In this document: positions 58,704-64,000 of the stretch, piece after piece
How positions within the stretch are numbered: the stretch's first letter is position 1
Layout: the number at the start of each line of letters is the position of its first letter
DNA from: Streptomyces sp. NBC_00572
GTDB taxonomy: Bacteria; Actinomycetota; Actinomycetes; Streptomycetales; Streptomycetaceae
Assembly: GCF_026341815.1 (NCBI RefSeq)
Contig: NZ_JAPENX010000001.1
Location: 3,906,001 to 3,970,000, forward strand
DNA: 64,000 bases
Direction: 5' to 3'
The notes under the pieces: generated by a model
Databases searched by the model: none
Seen by the model: only the letters and a program-made list of their open reading frames with translations
What the model was told of the DNA's origin: nothing
Translations under genes and position numbers: made by a program

Positions 58704-58766
58704 TATGGTGGAAACCCCCCCTCGGGCCGGTCCGTATCCCCCCCCCCACGGACCGGCCCGTTTTTT
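58704..58766 (+). ncRNA. Possible short transcript ending at a strong terminator
   Basis: TATGGT (58704-58709) could be a -10, with GGAAACCCC following. Fewer than 60 bases later comes a terminator. If real, the product is a tiny RNA or an attenuated leader. Without a clear -35 this is a weak call. Confidence 0.3.
58723..58766 (+). terminator. Rho-independent terminator with T-run
   Basis: Arms CGGGCCGGTCCGT (58723-58735) and ACGGACCGGCCCG (58748-58760), a perfect 13-bp stem, 12-base C-rich loop, then TTTTTT. It is one of the two terminators in the window with a true U-run. Confidence 0.9.
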
Positions 58767-58855
58767 CTTGTCCGGGCTCCTCCGGGCTTCCCCGGGTCCC
58801 GTCAAAGGCTCGCCCTGGATTCCCCCCAGGCTCGCCCGTGGTCACTCCGGGAGCG

Positions 58856-59893
58856 TCAGCCCCGGCCGGCCCAGATGTTCGTGCCCTGGGTGTCGACGGC
58901 GAACGAGTCGATCTCCGCCAGCTCCTCCGAGGTCAGCGGCGCACCCGCCAGGGCCGCCACGTTCTCCTCCAGCTGGGCGACGCTGGACGCGCCGATCAGC
59001 GCCGAGGTCATCCGCTCGTCCCGCAGCACCCACGACAGCGCCAGCTGCGCCAGGGACTGCCCGCGCCGGCCCGCGATGTCCGCGAGGCCGTGAAGGCGCC
59101 GCATCACCTCGTCGGAGAGCAGGTTCGGGTCCAGGGACTTGCCCTGGGTGGCCCGCGAGCCCTCCGGGATGCCCTTCAGGTACTTGTTGGTGAGCAGCCC
59201 CTGTGCCAGCGGCACGAAGGAGATGCAGCCCATGCCGGCTTCCTCGAGGGTGTCGAGGAGGCCGTCGTCCTCGGTCCAGCGGTTGATCATCGAGTACGAG
59301 GGCTGGTGGATGAGGGCGGGGACGCCCATCTCCCGCAGGAGCCGCGCGGCCTCGGCGGTCTGCTCGCTGTTGTACGAGGAGACACCGACGTACAGGGCCT
59401 TGCCCTGCTGGACGGCGGAGGCCAGGGCCCCCATCGTCTCCTCCAGCGGGGTGTGCGGGTCGAAGCGGTGCGAGTAGAAGATGTCGACGTAGTCGAGGCC
59501 CATCCGGTTCAGGGAGGCGTCGAGCGAGGACAGCAGGTACTTGCGGGAGCCCCACTCGCCGTACGGGCCGGGGTGCATCTCGTAGCCGGCCTTGGTGGAG
59601 ATGATCAGTTCGTCGCGGTAGGGCGCGAAGTCCTGGGCGAAGAGCTTGCCGAAGTTCAGCTCGGCGGAGCCGGGCGGCGGTCCGTAGTTGTTCGCCAGGT
59701 CGAAGTGGGTGACGCCGAGGTCGAAGGCGCGGCGCAGGATGGCGCGCTGGGTGTCCAGTGCGCGGTCGTCGCCGAAGTTGTGCCAGAGGCCGAGGGAGAT
59801 CGCGGGGAGCTTGAGGCCGCTGCGGCCCGAGCGGCGGTACTCCATGGCGTCGTAGCGGTCCGCGGAGGCGCGGTACAGGGGGGAATCAGTCAC
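58856..59893 (-). CDS. Aldo/keto reductase (L-glyceraldehyde-3-phosphate reductase-like)
   Basis: A 345-residue TIM-barrel oxidoreductase of the Kv-beta/YghZ type: YRRSGRSGLKLPAISLGLWH, THFDLANNYGPPPGSAELNF (Asp, Tyr), ISTKAGYEMHPGPYGEW (Lys), DIFYSHRFDPHTPLEETMGA (His), and cofactor region ALIGASSVAQLEENVAAL. NADPH-dependent reduction of small aldehydes is expected. GTG 59893 start (VTDSPLYRAS). It diverges from uppS by 127 bases. Confidence 0.9.
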   Translation of the reverse strand: MTDSPLYRASADRYDAMEYRRSGRSGLKLPAISLGLWHNFGDDRALDTQRAILRRAFDLGVTHFDLANNYGPPPGSAELNFGKLFAQDFAPYRDELIISTKAGYEMHPGPYGEWGSRKYLLSSLDASLNRMGLDYVDIFYSHRFDPHTPLEETMGALASAVQQGKALYVGVSSYNSEQTAEAARLLREMGVPALIHQPSYSMINRWTEDDGLLDTLEEAGMGCISFVPLAQGLLTNKYLKGIPEGSRATQGKSLDPNLLSDEVMRRLHGLADIAGRRGQSLAQLALSWVLRDERMTSALIGASSVAQLEENVAALAGAPLTSEELAEIDSFAVDTQGTNIWAGRG

Positions 59894-60020
59894 GTATCTC
59901 TGCTTATCACGGACTTGTGACAGTCCCGGGCTGGGAGGCTGTCGCCCGTGCGCAGTAGTGTGGCGGCTTGCGGACCGCCGCTGCCGGGTGGACCGCCGCT
60001 GCATGGAGAGGTAAAGAACA

Positions 60021-60782
60021 GTGAACCTGCGCGACCTGGTGTACGGGCTCTACGCACGCCGGGTGGAAGGCCGCCTCGACCATGCCCAGGTGCCCAAGCA
60101 CATCGGGGTCATCCTCGACGGGAACCGCCGCTGGGCCAAGGCCTCCGGCGGGACGCCCGAGCAGGGGCACAAGGCGGGCGCGGACAAGATCCAGGAGCTG
60201 CTCGGCTGGTGCGCCGAGACCGATGTCGAGGTCGTCACGCTCTGGATGCTCTCCACGGACAACCTGAACCGGCCCGAGGAACAGCTCGTCCCGCTGCTCG
60301 GCATCATCGAGAACGCCGTGCGGGCGCTCGCCGCCGACGGCCGCTGGCGGGTCAACCACGTCGGCACGATGGACCTGCTCCCCGCGCGCACGCAGTCGGT
60401 GCTCAAGGAGGCCGAGCAGGCCACCCACGACAACACGGGGATACTCGTGAACGTGGCCGTGGGCTACGGCGGCCGGCAGGAGATCGCGGACGCGGTCCGC
60501 TCGCTGCTCCTGGAGCACGCGGAGCGCGGGACGAGCTTCGAGGAGCTCGCCGAGATCGTCGACGTCGAGCACATCTCGGAGCACCTCTACACGCGCGGTC
60601 AGCCCGACCCGGACCTGGTGATCCGCACCAGCGGCGAGCAGCGGCTGTCCGGATTCATGCTGTGGCAGAGCGCCCATTCCGAGTACTACTTCTGTGAAGT
60701 GCACTGGCCGGCCTTCCGCAAGGTCGACTTCCTGCGGGCGCTGCGCGACTACGCCGCCCGGCACCGGCGTTACGGAACCTGA
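60021..60782 (+). CDS. uppS: Isoprenyl transferase (cis-prenyltransferase, UppS-like)
   Basis: A 253-residue enzyme: HIGVILDGNRRWAK (catalytic Asp), GHKAGADKIQELLGWCAETD, TLWMLSTDNLNRPEEQLVPL, NVAVGYGGRQEIADAVR, DLVIRTSGEQRLSGFMLWQS and AHSEYYFCEVHWPAF. It adds isopentenyl units in cis to make the polyprenyl carrier used by the exopolymer, peptidoglycan and mannosyltransferases here. GTG 60021 with GGAGAGG upstream. Actinomycetes often have two such genes; which chain length it makes is not readable. Confidence 0.95.
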   Translation: MNLRDLVYGLYARRVEGRLDHAQVPKHIGVILDGNRRWAKASGGTPEQGHKAGADKIQELLGWCAETDVEVVTLWMLSTDNLNRPEEQLVPLLGIIENAVRALAADGRWRVNHVGTMDLLPARTQSVLKEAEQATHDNTGILVNVAVGYGGRQEIADAVRSLLLEHAERGTSFEELAEIVDVEHISEHLYTRGQPDPDLVIRTSGEQRLSGFMLWQSAHSEYYFCEVHWPAFRKVDFLRALRDYAARHRRYGT

Positions 60783-61092
60783 GCTCCACGGGCCCCTGAG
60801 GGGTCCGGGGACACCGATCGGAACCGATCACCTCGTGTTCATGAACACGTCGTCATATGCCATGGCATGGCAGCGCCTGATCGAGGGCATATCCCTGGTG
60901 AAGTGAGCGGCACGGAGACCGCCACCCGGGAGGCCCCTTGCACCAGGACGACCGTGCGGGACACGTACGGGAGAAGCGGAGGGCCGTGGTTCGGCCCGCG
61001 CATGGGGGCCTGAGCCCGGTCCCATTCCGCAGCGACACCGGTTCCGTCGCACCCCGACCTCACAGGGGTCTTCCGAGGGGGTCTGTCCTTCC
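60783..61092. other. Palindrome-rich gap between uppS and phoH, with a tiny ORF
   Basis: It holds the palindromes GATCGG-AA-CCGATC (60816-60829), GTGTTCATGAACAC (60835-60848) and ATGCCATGGCAT (60857-60868) within 53 bases. A 21-codon ORF runs over the latter two. The rest to 61092 shows nothing recognisable. Confidence 0.5.
60841..60906 (+). CDS. 21-codon ORF upstream of phoH
   Basis: ATG 60841 to TGA 60904-60906 reads MNTSSYAMAWQRLIEGISLV plus Lys: an amphipathic helix with Trp and Arg. The Ser/Ala/Trp/Ile use is unlike random GC-rich shadow. No clear Shine-Dalgarno (GGAACC at a distance). Two palindromes overlap its first third. It could be a leader peptide for PhoH or an independent small protein; I vaguely recall similar tiny ORFs in this position in other Streptomyces. 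Confidence 0.4.
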   Translation: MNTSSYAMAWQRLIEGISLVK

Positions 61093-62418
61093 GTGGTGAC
61101 CAGCACGAAGCGCCGCCTTTCCGACCGGCGCACCTATGTTCTCGACACCAGCGTCCTGCTGGCCGACCCCAACGCCATGTCGCGCTTCGAGGAGCACGAG
61201 GTGGTGCTCCCGATCGTCGTCGTGACGGAGCTGGAGGCCAAGCGGCACCATCCCGAACTCGGGTACTTCGCCCGGCAGGCCCTGCGCCTCCTGGACGACT
61301 TCCGGGTCCGGTACGGGCGCCTGGACGCCCCGCTCCCCGTCGGGGAGCTGGGCGGCACCCTGCGTGTCGAACTCAACCATTCCGACCCCGGCGTACTGCC
61401 CGCCGGCTACAGGTTGGGGGACAACGACTCACGGATCCTCGCGGTCGCGCGGAACCTCCAGGCCGAGGGGTACGACGTCACGGTCGTCTCCAAGGACCTG
61501 CCGCTGCGCATCAAGGCCTCCTCCGTCGGACTCCTCGCCGAGGAGTACCGCGCCGAGCTCGCCATCACGGACGCCAACGGCTGGACCGGGATGTCCGAGC
61601 TCGCCCTCTCCGGCGAGCAGGTGGACCTGCTCTTCGAGCAGAACACGCTGCACGTGCCGGAGGCCGCCGAGCTTCCGGTCCACACCGGCCTGGTGCTCCA
61701 GTCCGAGCGCGGCAAGGCGCTCGGCCGGGTCACCGCCGAGGGGAACGTACGGCTGGTCAGGGGCGACCGGGAGGCGTTCGGCCTGCACGGCCGCAGCGCC
61801 GAGCAGCGGATCGCGCTCGATCTGCTCCTCGACCCGGACGTCGGCATCATCTCCATGGGCGGCCGGGCCGGCACCGGCAAGTCCGCGCTCGCGCTCTGCG
61901 CGGGCCTGGAGGCCGTCCTGGAGCGTCGTCAGCACCAGAAGGTGATGGTCTTCCGTCCGCTGTACGCGGTCGGCGGCCAGGAGCTCGGCTACCTGCCGGG
62001 CAGCGAGTCCGAGAAGATGAGCCCGTGGGCCCAGGCCGTCTTCGACACGCTGTCCTCGGTCGCGAGCCGCGAGGTGATCGAGGAGGTGCTCGGCCGCGGG
62101 ATGCTGGAGGTCCTGCCGCTCACCCACATCCGGGGCCGTTCGCTCCACGACGCGTTCGTCATCGTGGACGAGGCCCAGTCCCTGGAGCGGAACGTCCTGT
62201 TGACCGTTCTGTCCCGTATCGGGGCGAATTCGCGGGTCGTTCTGACCCATGACGTCGCCCAGCGGGACAACCTCAGGGTCGGCCGGTACGACGGAGTCGT
62301 CGCCGTCGTCGAGAAACTGAAGGGGCATCCGCTCTTCGCCCACGTCACCCTCACCCGCTCCGAGCGCTCCCAGATCGCGGCGCTCGTGACGGAGATGCTG
62401 GAGGACGGTCAGATCTGA
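61093..62418 (+). CDS. PIN-PhoH fusion (PhoH2-like RNA helicase/ribonuclease)
   Basis: A 441-residue protein. PIN nuclease about 14-150: YVLDTSVLLADPNAMSRF (Asp18), VVTELEAKR (Glu46), LGDNDSRILAVARNL (Asp110/112), VVSKDLPLRIKASSVGL (Asp135). PhoH ATPase about 235-440: GRAGTGKSALALCAG (Walker A 257-264), VFRPLYAVGGQELGYLPG, AFVIVDEAQSLERNVLLTVL (Walker B) and VVLTHDVAQRDNLRVGRYD. Mycobacterial PhoH2 unwinds and cuts RNA and is paired with a small upstream gene. GTG 61093 (or 61096). Confidence 0.92.
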   Translation: MVTSTKRRLSDRRTYVLDTSVLLADPNAMSRFEEHEVVLPIVVVTELEAKRHHPELGYFARQALRLLDDFRVRYGRLDAPLPVGELGGTLRVELNHSDPGVLPAGYRLGDNDSRILAVARNLQAEGYDVTVVSKDLPLRIKASSVGLLAEEYRAELAITDANGWTGMSELALSGEQVDLLFEQNTLHVPEAAELPVHTGLVLQSERGKALGRVTAEGNVRLVRGDREAFGLHGRSAEQRIALDLLLDPDVGIISMGGRAGTGKSALALCAGLEAVLERRQHQKVMVFRPLYAVGGQELGYLPGSESEKMSPWAQAVFDTLSSVASREVIEEVLGRGMLEVLPLTHIRGRSLHDAFVIVDEAQSLERNVLLTVLSRIGANSRVVLTHDVAQRDNLRVGRYDGVVAVVEKLKGHPLFAHVTLTRSERSQIAALVTEMLEDGQI

Positions 62419-62794
62419 CCCGTTTCGTACGCGTCCGTGCGTGTACGGAAGTTGGCGCCGCCCGGCAGAGCGCAGGAGCTTAGCCGGGCGGCGCCCCCAT
62501 GTCCGCCCTATCTTCAAAAACACCTGCCCCCACCCAGGTGTGAGCTTTCACACGCAACGCAGAATTGCCTTGCGGTGTCGGCGTCCGGCAGAGTCTTGCT
62601 TCCGTCAGGCCCCGCATACGGCACCCGTGCACCTTCAGGCGCACAAGCACCACATAACTCCACAGCCGTTCGCCGTATGCCGCCCACAGCACCACGGGCC
62701 CGTGTCTTCTGTGACCGTGTACGTCGGAGACCAGCGCCAGGGGCACGATTTCGCCCGCGTGGTCACCTGTGCGGGCGTGCTGGAAGGAAACCGT
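62419..62794. promoter_or_regulatory. Long leader region before the lytic transglycosylase-like gene
   Basis: A 376-base gap. It begins with the phoH terminator, then two adjacent hairpins: ACACCTG...CAGGTGT (62520-62541) and GTGTGA-GCTT-TCACAC (62538-62553), which share bases and so exclude one another. The remaining ~240 bases are only moderately GC-rich. Streptomyces wall-hydrolase genes may carry c-di-AMP (ydaO-type) riboswitches; I could not align that motif here. The region is flagged, not called. Confidence 0.4.
62454..62495 (+). terminator. Hairpin after phoH
   Basis: Arms GGCGCCGCCCGG (62454-62465) and CCGGGCGGCGCC (62484-62495), a perfect 12-bp stem with an 18-base loop. Confidence 0.65.
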
Positions 62795-63502
62795 GTGAGC
62801 CGGATCTCGGTCCGGGGATTCGCGGTGGCTTCGGCCACTGCGGTCACCACCGTCGGCGCCGTCATGGGCGTTGCGTCGGGTAACGCCGCTCAGTCCTCGG
62901 ACGACAACTTCGAGGCCACCGCGGCCGACACGACGCTGCTCGCGGACATCCCCGTGGGCGAGCAGGCCCAGGTACAGGTCTCGTCCCTCTCGGAGCAGGC
63001 CGATGTCCAGGCCGCCGCTGCCGACTCGGTCGCGAAGAAGTCCGCGGAGGAGACGGCTCGTCTGCGTGCCGCCAAGGACGCCGAGGCCAAGAAGGAGGCC
63101 GCCGACGAGGCGGCCGCCAAGGCCGAGAAGGAGCGCAAGGAGGCGGAGGAGGAGCGCGCAAGCCGTTCCGCGATCCGCGACGCCGCGTCCTTCAGCGCGC
63201 AGAGCTCGTACTCCGTGTCCGAGGTCAAGGCGATCGCCCGCCAGATGGTCCCGGCCTCGCAGTTCCAGTGCTTCAGCAACATCGTGGACCACGAGTCCAC
63301 CTGGAACTACCTGGCGGTCAACCAGGGTTCTGGCGCCTACGGTCTTGTCCAGGCCCTCCCGGGCAGCAAGATGGCCAGCGCCGGCGCCGACTGGCAGACC
63401 AACCCGGCCACCCAGATCAAGTGGGGCCTCAACTACATGAACAGCCGCTACGGCAGCCCGTGTGGCGCCTGGTCGTTCTGGCTGTCCCACCGCTGGTACT
63501 AG
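62795..63502 (+). CDS. Secreted lytic transglycosylase-like protein with coiled coil
   Basis: A 235-residue exported protein: signal peptide (FAVASATAVTTVGAVMGVAS, cut near GNA-AQS), a helical Ala/Glu/Lys coiled coil (about 85-135, KDAEAKKEAADEAAAKAEKE), and an SLT-like C-terminal domain FQCFSNIVDHESTWNYLAVN (catalytic Glu in DHEST), QGSGAYGLVQALPGSKMASA and WSFWLSHRWY. It should cut peptidoglycan. GGAAGGAAACC before GTG 62795. A Cys pair (QCF, SPCGAW) fits the exported fold. Confidence 0.88.
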   Translation: MSRISVRGFAVASATAVTTVGAVMGVASGNAAQSSDDNFEATAADTTLLADIPVGEQAQVQVSSLSEQADVQAAAADSVAKKSAEETARLRAAKDAEAKKEAADEAAAKAEKERKEAEEERASRSAIRDAASFSAQSSYSVSEVKAIARQMVPASQFQCFSNIVDHESTWNYLAVNQGSGAYGLVQALPGSKMASAGADWQTNPATQIKWGLNYMNSRYGSPCGAWSFWLSHRWY

Positions 63503-63524
63503 TACGGCGTGCTCAACCTCCGGG

Positions 63525-63553
63525 AGCCCCTCACCGTCCTACGGTGAGGGGCT
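63525..63553 (+). terminator. Strong terminator after the transglycosylase gene
   Basis: Arms AGCCCCTCACCGT (63525-63537) and ACGGTGAGGGGCT (63541-63553), 13-bp perfect stem with CCT loop, then TCTTGCG. Confidence 0.85.
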
Positions 63554-63640
63554 TCTTGCGTGTAGTTTCGAAGGTCCACGGTCCCCGGGGGAACGGGGAG
63601 GGGAACGGTGGGGAAGAGCGAGCGGGGGAAAAGGAAAGCG

Positions 63641-64000
63641 ATGTCGAGAGTGCCAGGGTGGCTGGGCCGGCTGGGCGAGAGCCTGAGCCGCATGGGTGAA
63701 CGCCTCGACGAGCGCAGAGCCGAGGCGGAGCGCGAGGACCCGATCCACCCGCCGCCGTACGAGGCCCCGCCGGAGCGCCCGGTCGACGGCATCCCGGTCG
63801 ACGGCACCCCGGTGGGCAAGGCCGTGCCCGCCCGCCCCGAGGTGGACCCGGACACCGCCGCACCCATCCCGGAGCAGGCCGCCGCCGCGGCCGACGAGCC
63901 GGGCCGCTCCGTCCCCGCGCCTCCCTCGTACGCACCGGCCGTCGCCGCCCGGCCCGACCCCGCCGCCGCCATCCCCTGGGGCATGCGGGTGGCCGCCGAG
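63641..64000 (+). CDS. 5' part of a probable AI-2E-family membrane transporter
   Basis: From ATG 63641 (AAAAGGAAAG upstream) an open frame of 120 codons runs past the window edge: MSRVPGWLGRLGESLSRMGE..., a charged helix, then a Pro/Ala/Asp-rich disordered part, ending AAAIPWGMRVAAE. In other Streptomyces as I remember, a protein with this N-terminus and IPWGMRVAAE continues into eight helices of the AI-2E exporter family next to PhoH and a secreted transglycosylase. The membrane part is not visible here, so the family call rests on memory and synteny. Confidence 0.55.
   Translation, partial: MSRVPGWLGRLGESLSRMGERLDERRAEAEREDPIHPPPYEAPPERPVDGIPVDGTPVGKAVPARPEVDPDTAAPIPEQAAAAADEPGRSVPAPPSYAPAVAARPDPAAAIPWGMRVAAE

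Larger units (their letters stand above)
58466..58855. other. Non-coding gap between prepilin peptidase and aldo/keto reductase
   Basis: A 390-base gap between convergent genes. It contains a GC-rich direct repeat (GCCCTGCCGGGAGGTGC near 58490 and 58505), a small GTTCG...CGAAC hairpin at 58661-58675, and a promoter-like TATGGT before a strong terminator (listed next). No credible protein frame. Confidence 0.5.

Noticed and set aside
58466..58855. tRNA or other stable RNA
   Set aside because: No cloverleaf or T-arm (GTTCGA context) with an acceptor stem was found; only the small hairpin and terminator.
60835..60848. LexA/SOS box at GTGTTCATGAACAC
   Set aside because: Actinobacterial LexA sites read GAAC-N4-GTTC; the arms here are in the opposite order.
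62500..62794. ydaO (c-di-AMP) riboswitch call
   Set aside because: The conserved core was not found by eye; kept only as an unresolved leader.

Overview
The window reads as a chromosomal segment of a Streptomyces-type actinomycete. GC is very high, GTG and TTG starts are common, and genes often overlap by 4 bases. The content fits too: chaplins, a developmental tyrosinase pair, MptB, GTP-dependent PEP carboxykinase, many Sec-secreted proteins, and a chitinase with a DasR-like operator. I saw no rRNA, tRNA, CRISPR array, insertion sequence or phage block.

Layout. 1-8487 (minus): a Wzx/Wzy-type exopolysaccharide operon (secreted protein, two GT4 glycosyltransferases, initiating sugar transferase, polymerase/ligase, MurJ-like flippase, deacetylase), running off the left edge. 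8864-14383: a morphogenesis island with two short chaplins, three small secreted Pro-rich proteins, a sortase-anchored protein with a chaplin-spaced cysteine pair, and the tyrosinase pair melC1-melC2. Four of its promoters resemble BldN sites. 14541-19484: DUF5949-like protein, VKOR, GH26, hemolysin III, PEPCK. 19620-27371: poly-gamma-glutamate hydrolase-like protein, a four-gene TelA/VWA/binding-protein operon, small unknowns and an aminotransferase. 27516-28958: mptB. 28986-34300: a divergent D-amino-acid locus (deacylase and D-threonine-aldolase-like enzyme against sugar kinase, IclR regulator and RidA) with a palindromic operator in the divergent promoter. 34363-38999: M14 carboxypeptidase, Ser/Thr kinase, GH18 chitinase. 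39422-48929: a Tad/Flp pilus locus, with an A24 prepilin peptidase 9 kb away at 57728. 48986-56157: accessory stretch with a HTH/zinc-ribbon protein, a TTG-started NB-ARC/TPR (NLR-like) protein coupled to a two-TM partner, membrane unknowns and an AbiEi/nuclease-like protein. 56201-64000: PIG-V-like mannosyltransferase, DUF192, prepilin peptidase, aldo/keto reductase, UppS, a 21-codon ORF, PIN-PhoH, a lytic transglycosylase-like protein and the start of a probable AI-2E-type transporter.

How the parts fit. The left half is surface biology: exopolysaccharide, hydrophobic chaplin coat, melanin, wall-anchored protein. Candidate sites of the form CGTNAC-N16-CGTTGN suggest shared developmental timing. 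The Tad locus carries its main machinery (CpaB, CpaE, CpaF, TadB, TadC, TadE-like proteins, Flp, TadG-like, lipoprotein, OmpA). Its TadG-like gene has no ordinary start codon.

The best candidate for a new system is 50028-52869. A membrane protein whose tail carries three related Gly/Val-rich motifs lies 4 bases upstream of an NLR-like STAND ATPase whose N-terminus carries the same kind of motif. This is the layout expected of amyloid-motif signalling between an NLR and its effector. All family calls come from reading motifs by eye; no database search was run.
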